Of a stretch of DNA of 64,000 bases, positions 30,601 to 41,988 are shown piece after piece. The notes below the pieces were generated by a model. The model was not told the DNA's origin. It did no database searches and saw nothing but the letters and a program-made list of their open reading frames with translations. The stretch comes from Bradysia coprophila (Eukaryota > Arthropoda > Insecta > Diptera > Sciaridae), in assembly GCF_014529535.1 (NCBI RefSeq), contig NC_050738.1, positions 4,162,588 to 4,226,587 on the forward strand, in the 5' to 3' direction. The translations under genes were made by a program, and so were the position numbers. Each line of letters begins with the position of its first letter. The first letter of the stretch is position 1.

Positions 30601-30889
30601 AAATTATGTAAAATATGTGGTCCCAGCATGAAATACGAAATGTTTATTAGTATGTGTTTGCCATCTTAATTAAGATGGCAAATTGAACTATCAAAAGCGT
30701 CAACGTAAAATTATCCGAAATGTGTATCTTATACAAACTGATGTTAGGACCACATTTTGTAGTACAAATTTTCTCTCTACGTATAATTACTCTTAGATTA
30801 TTCATAACAATTGCATGAAATTCTGAGCAAAAAGTGATGTGAGTGGGAACGAAAAGTGATGTCACAAGAACGAAAAGTGATGTCACAAG

Positions 30890-31330
30890 TAGAGATGAGC
30901 GGGCCGCCCGAAATACATCGGCCCGACCCGACCCGACCCAAACCGATCGGGTCCGGGTCCGGGTTTTTTTAAAATTCATTCGGGCCGGGTCGGGTCGGGC
31001 TTTGAAAACAAAAATTCGGGCCGGCCCGACTTAGAAATACAAATTTAAAGTAAGCCAATAAAAGCCTATAAAGCATGAAACACTAACTTATTTTATTATT
31101 TTACTTCGCGTATAAGATTATTGCAAAGCTTTTATGCGTAGAAAATGATTTTTCATTAAATTTCTTATAGTAAAAAAAAGTCGGGTCACGTCGGGCCGAT
31201 GATTTTTTCGGGTCGGGTTGGGTCGGGCCGCGAAGAGAAAAGTCTCGGGTCGGGTCGGGCTCGGGTTCAAAAAATTGGATCGGGCCGGGTCGGGTCGGGT
31301 ATTGAAAAAACGTCGGCCCGCTCATCTCTA
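30890..31330. mobile_element. hAT-like MITE with GC-rich arms and 8-bp target duplication
   Basis: 441 bp; ends TAGAGATGAGCGGGCCG and CGGCCCGCTCATCTCTA (the right end reads CGGCCCGCTCATCTCTA), flanked by GTCACAAG at 30882-30889 and 31331-31338. Both arms consist of GGGTC/GACCC and GGGCC words, strikingly GC-rich against an AT-rich background. An 8-bp duplication and the TAGAGATG end fit the hAT superfamily. The target lay in a short GTCACAAGAACGAAAAGTGAT tandem repeat. Confidence 0.88.
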
Positions 31331-31338
31331 GTCACAAG

Positions 31339-32617
31339 AACGAAAAGTGAAAGAAAAGGTGAGAGAAAAAGCTGTTATTTTGGCTCTCTATCTGGTGAGA
31401 TAATGTGACATTTTTGGTCTGCCTGAATAAAAAAGTCAATCAGAGTTTTAAAGTTAATTTTAACATTCTCTGAAGGTCATTGTCGTGTAAAAAAAAATCA
31501 AACAAAAGGTTGGTTAGTTCTACGGGTAGGAGTTCTAATAGCAAAAGTAGACCTTCCAATAATCCAATATATCGAGGGTAACATCACTAACTCTTATATC
31601 TCAAAAACTATTTTTTAAACCTGACATGGAGGACAAAAAATCAGAAATAATTGCAAGTTTCAGGGAAAAAACGTTTATGAAAATCAGTTGAGTAGTTCCT
31701 GACATATGGGAGTTATGCGTTTTAGTGTTGTTGCCCTCGATATGCTCGTGTAAAACTTCTTCCATTTGATGGAAAGCATTAACATTTTCATCAAAGGTCT
31801 GCTAGCACAGCTCTGCTACAGCAGTAAAAATATAGCGGAACTGAATAACAAATTCAGAGTGTTTTTAGCGTTACAATTTGGCAACGGGCTGAAGGTACAT
31901 ACATAACGCTCGGGGACGAGGACAAATTCGAATAAATCATCAAAAACTGCTTTTCAAACTTTAATTTCTTAATTGCTAAATGAACACAAGAAAAATGATG
32001 AAAACAAACAGAGAAGTCGATTCTCTTCCCTCCCACGGTTCACGTTAAGTGAATTCTGAGACAGAATTGCTGTTTCGACCTCAGGTGCTGCTAGTAATCC
32101 ATATGCTTTCTGATGTAATAGTACTGAATGCAAACTTTGCTATCGTGGAAATATCGGATCACTCATAACAGAAATGCGATACAGTTTATAGTATGAGATG
32201 GGACGCGGAGTTGTTTCATCTTAAAAAGGTACCACATGACGAGTTGTTCTATCATAGATTGAAACGTCACCAACAAATTACTCGCCAATTATTCGTCATA
32301 AAAAAAGTAAAAACAAAAATAAATATGTAAACACGACGAGAAGTAACTATACAACTTTACAACATACACAAGGTTTCGCCAATTTTTTAACAAAAAGAAC
32401 AGAAAATTAGAAGAAAAAAAAAATTAAAAGTCATGCAAGAACCATATAAGAGTATAGTAAAACAATTATTTTTCTCAATCACGCAATATTCAATCACATA
32501 ATTTGAGATGAATTTAGCTACATTAAGAAGACAAATAATTTGAATAAAATATATCTGAAATCTGATTTTCATCAAACAACCAGCATATTTAGTATTGTAT
32601 TAGCATCAGAATCTGCA
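31339..32617. other. Intergenic upstream of the UGT
   Basis: No gene or structured repeat seen in this 1.3 kb. Confidence 0.45.
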
Positions 32618-35600
32618 ATGTCTAAGTCAGTTCTTGTGCTTTATTTGATAGTTACGAGTATTGTTGTAACAATAAATGGTGCAAATATATTAGCATTGTT
32701 TGTCGTAGCTTCACCCAGCCATCATATATGGTACATACATCTAATTCAAATTATAGGCTGGCTGTTCTATCGTGCTATTAATAAATGATATTCAGGAACT
32801 CGGCATTAGTGAATGCCTTGGCAAGGAACGGACACAATGTGACTGTCTTATCAGTGGACAAAGATGCGGATCCACCCAAAAATGTTCACTACATTCACAT
32901 GGAAGGGGTATATGATTACATGTACAAGGAAATTTATGTTGACTTAGTCGGTTTACATAACGAAACTACTATGCACTCCGTTCTGTCGTTATATGCGTTT
33001 GGTACCGTATCATGTATAGGTAAAATTATTATAAGTGAAAAGCGTCATTAACAGACGGAAACTCAATTGGAAAATATTTACGAGTGATCTTCAGGTGCAT
33101 CAAGATCACAAGGACTTAAGGTGTTGCTGAATTATCCGGATTCGTTTAAGGTCGATCTGATCATTTACGATTACACATTGGGACCATGCGTTTTGGGATT
33201 TTTGCATAAATTTAATTATCCGCCTGTTGTTGGGGTGACTGCTTTTAATATTGCACCATGGTAATATTGCATTATATTTCACTTTGTCCAAGCTAAAAAA
33301 AAATGAATTTCTACAGTCGAAGTCTGTGAAATTTAGTCGTGAATTAGCTTCAGCTGGTCCATTCATACAAACGAAAATACTTAAACAAATAAAAGACGTT
33401 TAGCCAGTTTTGTTTGTATGAGTGGACCAACTGCAAAACAGATGAAGAAAATTTATGTCTAAAATCAACGCATTTCAAGCAAAAGTGCTTCGAGTGACAG
33501 CTGCCAAATAGAGTACTATTTTGTATGAAAATTTAATTGAGATTTTTTTACAGTGCAAAAATTTGTTTGATACACTGTCCAGTTTCAGTACTCTATTTAG
33601 AGTAGCACTCATGCTTGAAGTGCGTTGCTAAAATTTGACTGACGTTTCATGTATGAAGAAAAGCAAAAAAAAATCTGGATTTCCTTTTCCTTTGAATCAA
33701 CAAAATTTTTATTTTTTTTTATTTAATTGACAACAAGCACGGTGGATGTTATTGGTGGACATACCCATTACGGTTATATTCCGTATTTGTCTCTAAACTA
33801 CGATATGGACATGAATCTCTGGCAGAAGCTGCACAATTTGTGGATCTATGCGTATGATTACATGTAAGTAAATAACTTTACTACGTGCTCCATACGAAAT
33901 TTGACCATTAAATAGCAGTTTGTCCCCTAATGATCTCGGAGTTATTACTACTATTTACCAGATAGCTTGGGTGAACCGATTTTCATTTTTTTTGTTTCCT
34001 TCGTTGGACGAATCAAATTCATGAGGTCTGTTTGACAGACAAAGTTGATCGAATGTTCTGGGAGTTTATTCCAGACAGAGTTTTCCCCTGAATATTTAGT
34101 GACCGAGATAACTACAGTAATTGTGAACCGATTTTCAAAAACTTTATTCCGATCGACGAAGAATGCAACTTTTTGATTGATGGTCACCTGCAACAGGCAT
34201 TCTTTTTTCAAAATTTAATCACATAATAATATAACTAGACTCCACCCTTTCGGTCTTCAGCTGGTATAATGCATAGATGTTCTGTTTTACAAGAGAGTTT
34301 AGTTAAAAATGGCAATTATTTTTGATAAAAACTCACTTACCCACTTCCAGTGGTATTAACTCCGAATCTATGCCTTGAACTAAATTGTTGATTTTTACAA
34401 TCGTCTAAAACTCATTGCAGCACGTTTGGGCTTTAGTCAAGTGCGAGTTGTCCAAAAAAGCCGTTTCGCTCATATTGAATGTAAAAAGCGATTTTATGGT
34501 TGATTATCGTAGATGGATCGACCAGTAACTCAAATCGCGATGTTACAAAGCTGGGATCTTCCTGGTTTGGTCTAGGGGGCCGACGTTGCCTAACACTTCT
34601 TTTCGCTCTATGAAATTTTGATTTTTGAAAATTTATTTAAAAATATAAAATGAAATATTTTTAACATGGTTCCATGGGCGAAATTATTCCGAATGGTGTC
34701 AATTTTATGTTAAAAATAATAAATATTATGCACGTATGACAAAGCGGTCGAGGCTTGCCGAGACGGCTTGTCATACGTGCATATTCTTTTTTATCGCATA
34801 AGCGAAAACGAGACAATAAGATATGCGAATGACACTTTGACAATTTACAGAAGTATAATGTTTGTTTATATATCCTCGGTGAATAATTTTTTCTGGGAAT
34901 CACACCGCGTATGCGATAAAAAACATTAATTACTTTAAAAAAAGCATTTACCGGATTTTTTTGTATTGATGGGCGCCATCTTGAATTACAGCGCCACCTG
35001 CATACTTTTTCAAGCACTTATATTTTTCTCGTATGCAGAAAGGTTCAAGGAACACAAGATTTTTTTCCCACTCAATTCGGATCAAAATTCAATTTTAAAG
35101 AGCCGAAAGAAGTTTTAGCTGACGGCGGCTCCCTGGCCCAAACCAGGTCGATCCCAGCTTGGCAACATTGCGATTCGAGTTCGTGGCCGACCCACATACG
35201 ATAATCAACCATAAAATCGATTTTTACATTCAATATGAGCGAAAGGACAACTCGCACCAGACTACTTATGGATTATCTGTTCTTAATTTAGATATTGGGG
35301 CTTGATAAGTTCATCAGTCAATAGTATCCATAATGTGTGTACTTCTTTGGCTGTAACACACGTTTTGCTATTTATAAAAGAGTACAAGCCTGAGTTCATT
35401 GCTTACTTTTGTTGTGTCGTTATGACTGTTTATTATGTTCATTAGATGTAATCATTGTTCGTCTCTGCTTAAAGTTACTCATTTCGATTGGCTGTAATAC
35501 GAATCAACAAAGTAAATGTACAATTCAAACGCATGATTTTACGTTCATCACCACATCGTAAGCTACTCAATACAATGGGATGGTTGAAATTTTCAGAAAG

Positions 35601-38600
35601 ACTGACAAAGTTTTATGTCGTTCGTATTCAAGCAAGGGCGAGGGGTAACCGACTGGCCAAAATGGTGGCAAATCAATTTCTAATTCCTGTCAATTCCGTT
35701 TAATTACCTCAATTACCGGACCAACTCGTCTAATTGCCGGATTCGCTCTATTTCCTTCAATTCCTTTCAATCTCGTTCAATTCCGTTCAATTCCTTTCAA
35801 TTCCCTTTCAATTCCCTTTCAATTCCCTTTCAATTTCCTTTCAATACCCTTTCAATTTCTAAAGGTACTTCCTGTCAATTCCTTTTAATTGCTCTTAATT
35901 CCTTTCATTTCTTTAATTAACGGATTAACACCACTACTTGCCGGATTCGCCCTTCGATTCCTATAATTCCAATCAATTCCTTCAATTCCACGAATTTTCG
36001 AAATAATTGCTCGATATTTTCAAATAGATATAAACTTAAAGTCAAAGTTAAACCCTTAAGCATTTTGGAAAAAGAATCGTCAGACTATATCAAGAAAAAA
36101 TTTGGAACAACTATGTTGTCCTACATTTGTGACTCATTTTGTTAGAATCTTTAATTTTTACTCATACTTTTAGAAGAGATTTTTCAATTTCAATTTAGAT
36201 TGAACCGTCCAATTGACTGCAGTTTTGTTTAAAATGATTTCACATCGCAGATCATTGTTTATTTTAGATAAATAGTATTTTTCGTACCAAGTCAGGAAAT
36301 GACGAAAAACTTTTGTGCCGACAACTGAAATACGACATATTTTGCCATGATTTTTCATTAAGAAATGTCAGTTTTTCCCGAACTATATATCGTGCAGGAA
36401 TAGTTATTTACGTATATGTTGTGGACGGTATATTTTAGGCAATTTCGCGGATTGTAGCGCGAACGAAGTGAGGGCGACAAGCGAAAGTGCCTAAAATAAA
36501 CCGTCCACAACAGATGCGTATACAACTTTTCATGCTGAGGGCCTAAGTTACGAGAAAAATTCCGTAATTTATGCCCAGTGCATGAAAAAAACTTTATTTC
36601 TTTACGATTTATGGTTTATGGTGAATGTGAAGTGTGTATGTTTTCAAGAAAGTTGCTGTGTTTTGTCTATTTCAGTTGTCCGATGCACAAAACGTTGTTC
36701 GTACCTCGACAGGAAATGGATTTGTTCAGCACACGTCAGCAAAGGCAAAAGCACTCAATTTTTTGTTTCGCTCAAGTGATCGACATCGTAAGATTTTAGG
36801 CTTTTGAAAAGTTGATGGAATAGATGATATTGTCGGTGATGCATTTTTTTTGTAAATTTGGTTTGAAACTGGAGCATTTCGCAACGGCAATGCCCCAGCC
36901 TAACATTCCCCCGACGAATATTCACTTGTTTGTTGCGGCTCAAACTCTTCTGTATCTGACTAACAAGAATCGTCCGAAGAAGAATCCTTCAGTGTGCATA
37001 TTTTGAACATAAAAGGACGTTGGACCTGTTCTAAAATGGAACTGATCAACACTGTACACTGTTATTTATTGTGCGGGAGCTTTTAAAATTAAAACAAAAA
37101 GGAAATAATGTGGTTTTGAATTCGCTGGTCCTTCTTTCCGATAATCACACTTATCAGCATTTACTCTCATTTACTTTCAATTCCTTACAATTCCACATAT
37201 TTCCAGTCAATTCCTATCAATTCCGATCAATTCCGATCAATTACTGCCAATTCCGATCAATTCCGGTCAATTCCATCAATTCCAATTATTTACCGGATAT
37301 TCCGGCAATTCCTTTGAGGGTGTGTAGTCAATTTCCCGAGTCGGTTACCCCTCGAGCAAGGGTATGTGTAGGCTTCATAGTACATCCCTAATTTTAGAAG
37401 CCTACCGTAGACATCTTGCGAAAAGTAAAATATTCGACAAGGTCGGTTATTTTAACATGTTACAACTAACTCTCAGTGTGTTGGAAACCTATTTGAAACT
37501 TTGTAGATATTAAGATTTTAGACTAGTACAAAATTTTGCATAAAGATCCAAAAGACCTTATTTTACCGCTCTACCATATCGTTCTAAAAAAGTTACTCTT
37601 TTAAAGCCAAAGGAATTACTATTTTATGCCGTTCATTGATGAGATGTTAGCGAAAAACTTTGGACCAGATTACCCGGGAGGACGAGAACTGGAATCAAAG
37701 ACCATATTGGCTCTAGTTAATTCCCATCCGTGAGTTTTGATGTCTGTTAGTTGTGTCTGATAACTTTAAATTGAGATTTTTTCAGATCCATCGACTTCCC
37801 CGAACCATTGCCTCCAAATGTGTAAGACAAGGATAATTTTACCCAATAACTAACTCCAAAATGAAATCAATATTTTAGTATTCCAGTCGGAGGTCTACAA
37901 ATCCGTTCACCACCGAGACCATTGCCGAAAGTATGACTTTCTAAACAATTTTTTTTTATCTCTACTAACTCTTCACGCTTATTTCGGTGAAAGGAACTCA
38001 TTGATTTCATCAATTCGTCAAAGAATGGATCCGTCCTATTTTCTCTAGGAACGAATGTTAAAAGTGAGAAACTCGGTGCAGATAAACAGAAGTTCATTCT
38101 CGAAGCGTTCTCACGCATGCCGCAGTACAACTTTTTGTGGAAATTTGAGGCCGATCCAAAAACGTTACCGGTCGATATTCCCAAAAATGTGCTCATTAAG
38201 TCATGGCTTCCGCAAAATGACATACTGGCTCATGACAACGTCAAGGCATTTATAACACACGCAGGTTCATTAAGCACGCATGAAGCTACGTGGTGGGGAA
38301 AGCCAATGGTCGGTAAGTGGCGAGTCATGGACTCTTGTACAACAATTAATGATTCAGAATTGATTTCCTAGGAATTCCGTTTTTTGTTGATCAACACAGG
38401 GTAAGAATTCAAATATTTACCAGAGATGGAATCTGATCAGAGTCTAGGACCTTAAGTTGTGCGTATACGTCAGATTTCGTCGCTGTAACTTCTACGAAAT
38501 ATAGAATTTTGCATAAAAGCAAAATCTAATTTCAGAATCTTCATAAATCAATAAAGGCTGGCGTCGCCGAACGTCTTCTACTCGAATCTTTAACCGCTGA

Positions 38601-38973
38601 TAGACTCATTGAAAAAGTGACCAAAGTTATTGAAGAGCCGAGGTTTGCATAAACGACTTCTCTTCAAACAACTGACAAAATTTGGGAATGTTTTAGCTAC
38701 ACAACAAACATGCAAGCTCGATCACAGCGTTTCCGTGACCAACCAGAAAAACCTATCGAACGAGCTGTATGGTGGACTGAATACATACTACGTCATCCGA
38801 ATCCCGAGCACCTACAATCACCAGTACCAAAATTAGGTTTTCTGCGGTCCAACTTGTTCGACATAGTTTTAGCTGCAGGATTCGTGTTATGCTTGGTAGT
38901 CGTGTTTATTGGTCGTGTGGCCTTGAAATGTTTCCAGAGTGAAAAAACGATTCGAAAGAGAAAATCAGAATAA
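32618..38973 (+). CDS. UDP-glycosyltransferase (insect UGT), 11 exons
   Basis: The exons are 32618-32730, 32796-33019, 33095-33260, 33738-33863, 37613-37729, 37786-37821, 37879-37930, 37994-38312, 38372-38400, 38536-38642 and 38697-38973. They total 1566 nt in one frame, giving 521 residues, the family norm. Residues 1-22 are a signal peptide. ASPSHHIW carries the catalytic histidine, and GPCVLGF and VGGHTHYGYIP-type motifs lie in the acceptor half. The donor-binding half has FSLGTNVKSE, the signature SWLPQNDILAH-D...ITHAGSLSTHE and FFVDQHRN. A transmembrane helix (about residues 480-502) precedes a basic tail ending KRKSE, which fits a KxKxx endoplasmic-reticulum retrieval motif. These enzymes glycosylate small lipophilic compounds in the ER lumen. 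The signature has HAG where most UGTs have HGG. Intron 4 is 3.7 kb and full of repeats. Confidence 0.9.
33316..33455. mobile_element. CAGTCAGAGG-type MITE relic in UGT intron 3
   Basis: Shares AATTAGCTTCAGCTGGTCCA and TGTATGAGTGGACCAACTGC mirror words with the better copies at 39048-39254 and 55410-55617; ends eroded. Confidence 0.55.
33466..33627. mobile_element. CAACGCACTTCAAGC MITE family, copy 3, in UGT intron 3
   Basis: 162 bp with ends CAACGCATTTCAAGCAAAAG and its mirror, flanked by perfect 7-bp duplications CTAAAAT (33459-33465 and 33628-33634). Confidence 0.9.
34435..35262. mobile_element. Foldback element in UGT intron 4
   Basis: Arms 34435-34600 and 35085-35262 are inverted copies: GTGCGAGTTGTCC / GGACAACTCGCAC, CTCATATTGAATGTAAAAA / its mirror, ATTTTATGGTTGATTATCGTA / its mirror and GCTGGGATC...CCTGGTTTGG / its mirror. 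The interior has a second hairpin (34729-34783) and TTTTATCGCATAAGCG/ATGCGATAAAAAA words (34790 and 34911). Confidence 0.75.
34729..34783. repeat. Hairpin ATGCACGTATGACAA...TTGTCATACGTGCAT
   Basis: 15-16 bp perfect arms around a GC-richer loop that itself contains GTCGAGGCTTGCCGAGAC. Lies inside the foldback at 34435-35262. Confidence 0.75.
35660..35995. repeat. Degenerate TTCAATTCC tandem repeat
   Basis: Runs of TTCAATTCC, TCAATTCCCTT and CCTTTCAATT variants, 9-11 bp period, cleanest at 35755-35870. In UGT intron 4. The 71-codon frame at 35488-35703 ends within it and is not a gene. Confidence 0.8.
36418..36512. mobile_element. 95-bp palindromic element
   Basis: Ends TGTTGTGGACGGTATATTTT and AAAATAAACCGTCCACAACA; next inward GGCAATTTCGC/GCGAAAGTGCC, then GTAGCGCGAACGAAGTGAGG in the loop. 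Complete hairpin; related left end at 30254. Confidence 0.75.
37150..37300. repeat. Second degenerate TTCCGATCAA tandem repeat
   Basis: About ten units like CAATTCCGATCAATTCCGAT with 10-bp period, same word family as 35660-35995, also in UGT intron 4. Confidence 0.75.
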
Positions 38974-39047
38974 AATTTTGCGTCTGGATTTTAAATTTCG
39001 TTCATGTGAATCGGTTTTCGAGGAAAAGTAGATAGATTAACGAAATA

Positions 39048-39254
39048 CAGTCAGTGACAGTGCAATTTCAGCATGAATTTGCTTCAGCTGATCCACTCAT
39101 ACAATCAAAGCTGTTTGTGCTTGTTTATACGGTTGAAACTACTACACGCATGCGCGTGGCAGTGGTAAAACCGTATGAAACGTATAAATGGTTTTGATTG
39201 TTTGTGTAGATCAACTGAAGCAAATTCATTCTGAAATTTCACTGCCTCTGACTG
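39048..39254. mobile_element. TA-flanked MITE (CAGTCAGTGACAGTG end)
   Basis: 207 bp; CAGTCAGTGACAGTGCAATT and CACTGCCTCTGACTG ends, TA duplications at 39046-39047 and 39255-39256. Inner mirror AATTTGCTTCAGCTGATCCA / GATCAACTGAAGCAAATT. Copies at 55410-55617 and 33316-33455. Confidence 0.82.
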
Positions 39255-39274
39255 TAAATAAAAATAAATTTCCA

Positions 39275-39419
39275 TATAGGGCGTTCCATTTCGGATATAG
39301 TTCACTTTCATGCCGTGGGACATCATACAAAAAATGAGTTACGTGTTCACTTTCGGTATTTTTTATATGAAGATGCCGTGGGACAAACTTGAACTATCTC
39401 CGAAATGGAACACTCTATA
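39275..39419. mobile_element. TATAGGGCGTTCCATTTCGG MITE
   Basis: 145 bp; the left end mirrors CCGAAATGGAACACTCTATA at the right, with CCGTGGGACA repeated internally in the same orientation. TA at both borders. Confidence 0.75.
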
Positions 39420-39662
39420 AATAAAGAAGCCTAGATGAAATCTTTCTGGATTTTTTGATGTAAAACGTCAAACTAGTGTAGAGTTTGTACATTCAAGCCG
39501 AAGACGAGCTAGTAGACTACACTTGTCGAGAAGAGAGTTACCGAAACCTGTTGCTGAAAAACACACGAGTGAGTTTGCGAGTATCACAACGGTAATTGCC
39601 CCATTCGTAAATGAACTGAAAAATCCTTCTTGAAATAGATTATTTTCGCAAGGAAGCAAATT

Positions 39663-39818
39663 CACGCCGTAAGTGCGGTCGAAATTCAAAATGAAAAGTG
39701 CGGAAGTCTTTCTAACGTAGCGTCATTTTCATACAATGAAGCGTTGAAATGTATTTTTCGGTTCACTTTTTCATCGAATCGTTCACTTAAAATTCAAATT
39801 TTAGGCACACTTGGCGTG
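39663..39818. mobile_element. CACGCCGTAAGTG MITE, copy 2
   Basis: Left end CACGCCGTAAGTGCGGTCG, right end GGCACACTTGGCGTG (terminal repeat short of three bases); AATT borders both sides. Nearly identical inside to 24374-24531. Confidence 0.85.
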
Positions 39819-40771
39819 AATTGGCATCATTTCACGAAAATGACTCATCACCTCTATTGACATTTGTGGTAACCTTCATTTTCGCGAGGGCTCGTAATTA
39901 AGAGTTCACTACGTTCATTTAGGAATTTTAATTTTGACGATTGGGGAGTTTGTAGGCCAACATGAAAATGTTATGAACTCGAGTCAGACTCGGGCTGCCT
40001 GATGAAAAGTAGTTAAAATTATCCAAAAATATGTGTGACTTCAATCAAGTGTCTAAATCCTTCCTCTCTGGCTACTTATTAATGCTCTACGCAGAGTAAC
40101 GGAAAGATTTGTTGATAAATTGAGATGTCTAGACCGACAACATCAACCTGTCGATAATCGGAAGTCTGATAACCTTTTTGAGTTACAATGGATTCTTTTT
40201 AAAAACAGCCTTCTGAAATCGGCCCCTTTTTTCAATGGACTTTTTTATATGTGCCTAGAAAGGTATTCGACCCTAGAAGCCAAAACCACTTTCAAAAAAA
40301 TTCTCCGAAGCTTGTGTGGCTGGTGAAAGGTAATCAAAAACCGAAAACTTACAAAAATTTCTCCATTTACACAAGCCGTACAGGGTCGTGTGGGGTGTCA
40401 TTCGAAAGGTAATCACATGGGCTATTGAGTCAAATACGGACTTATTGTGTTTAAAATTCATCGTCACTGAAATTTGTGCAGTTAAAGTTTTCAACCGAAG
40501 ACCTACCCTATTCTTACAGAAATTTCTCGATGTACACAAAACGTACATGGTCGTGTGAGGTATCATTTGAAAGGTAATTGTATGTGTTTTTGGGCCAAAT
40601 AGGGTCTTATGTGGTTTGAATGCATCTACGATGAAATAGAAGTTTAAATGTTTAAGTACCCATATTTCATCGTAGATGCATCCAAACCACATAAGACCCT
40701 GTTTGGCCCAAAAATTACCTTTCAAATGATACCTCACACGACCATATACGTTTCGTGCACCTCAAGAAATT

Positions 40772-40929
40772 CACACCGTAAGTGTGCCTAAGATTTGAAT
40801 TTCAAGTGAACAATTTGATGAAAAAGTGAACCAAAAAGTAAATTTCAACGCTTCCTTGTATGAAAATGACGCTGCGTTAGAAAGTATTACGCACTTTCAA
40901 TTTTGAATTTAGACCGCAATTACGGCGTC
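40772..40929. mobile_element. CACGCCGTAAGTG MITE, copy 3 (inverted)
   Basis: 158 bp, in opposite orientation to copies 1 and 2; ends CACACCGTAAGTGTGCC and GCAATTACGGCGTC; AATT at both borders. Inserted in the nested foldback. Confidence 0.8.
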
Positions 40930-40981
40930 AATTTCTGTAAGAACAGTGTAAGTCTTCGGTTAAAAACTTTAATTGTACATA

Positions 40982-41133
40982 AAAAGTGCGGTTGAAATTC
41001 AATAACTTTCTCACGCAAGTCTTTCTAACGCAGCATCATTTTCATACAAAGAAGCGTTGAAATGTATTTTTCGGTTCACTTTTTCATCGACTCGTTCACT
41101 TGAAATTTTAATTTTAGGCATACTTACGGCGTG
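40982..41133. mobile_element. CACGCCGTAAGTG MITE, copy 4
   Basis: Right end CATACTTACGGCGTG intact; left end truncated to AAAAAGTGCGGTTG. Interior as in the other copies. Confidence 0.75.
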
Positions 41134-41430
41134 AATTCAGTGTGGATGAATTTTAAAACCAATAAGTCCCTATTCGGCTCAATAGTACATTTGATTACAT
41201 TTCTAATGACGCCCCACACGACCCTGTACGGCTCGTGTAACTGGAGAAGTTTTTGTAAGAAAAGTGCAAGTTTTCGGTTTTTGATGACTTCTCGCTAGCC
41301 ACTTAAGCTTCGAAGAATTTTTTGAATGTGGTTTTGGTTTCTAGGGTCGAAGTCCTTTCAAGGTACATAGAAAAAATTCCATTAAAAATACGTCCGATTT
41401 CGGTAGGTTGTTTTTCAAAAGAATCCCTCT

Positions 41431-41988
41431 AAGCTAAGGAGTCTGGTTCAGCTTCAGACCGTGTTCTTCCTAAAGAATATCTAAAGTATATCCATTCATT
41501 AGTAAGTGAGCTGGAAATTCAAGTTTGAAGGGACATGGGACAATTTACCTCAGCGTTCTGTCCATTCACGATTATCTATTTTTATTCACGCGATCATGAT
41601 ATTCTGATATCACAGAGCGTGAATGCATATCTATTTATCGGTTAATTTCCTAATAATCCTCTAATTCATTCACTCAAATTTATTTTTAGGATCAGATCAC
41701 TTTTGAAGAAAAAGAAATGAAAACTATTTAAATGATTGCGCTCTGGGTCAGTACTTTTGCGACTAGTACACACGTTAGAGATGGTAGTAGATGAGCAATG
41801 TTTTGGAAGGTTTTGGAATGACAATATTGACATTGCTACAACACAAACTGTTGATTAGATGTGCAAAAATGTTGACGCTCCAGTAATTTTTATGTTAAAA
41901 TTGCTCGTTAGACTAGATGTTTAGACTGTTAATCTTTGATTTAAATTTTAAGTTTTTGTTTCCGTTTTAATTAACGAAATCGCACAAA
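41431..41988. other. Intergenic upstream of the zinc-ribbon-like gene
   Basis: No repeat or extra gene seen; promoter side of the gene starting at 41989. Confidence 0.4.

Larger units (their letters stand above)
40187..41430. mobile_element. Composite nested foldback, ~1.24 kb
   Basis: Outer arms 40187-40490 and about 41140-41430 are inverted copies (CGACCCTAGAAGCCAAAACCAC / its mirror, GTACAGGGTCGTGTGGGGTG / its mirror). An inner hairpin spans 40515-40765, with GGGCCAAATAGGGTCTTATG and TGCATCTACGATGAAATA words mirrored. Two CACGCCGTAAGTG MITEs are inserted between. Outer ends (GGATTCTTTTTAAAAA, CAAAAGAATCCCTC) belong to the GAGGGATTCTTTTG family. The 154-codon minus frame at 40273-40737 lies wholly in the arms. 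Confidence 0.8.

Noticed and set aside
28311-31408. Frames rich in Arg/Pro/Gly (for example 28337-28556, 30647-31325)
   Set aside because: Translations of GGGTC/GGGCC repeat arms of hAT-like MITEs.
40273-40737. 154-codon minus-strand reading frame
   Set aside because: Lies entirely within foldback arms and repeats its own peptide words because the arms are palindromic.
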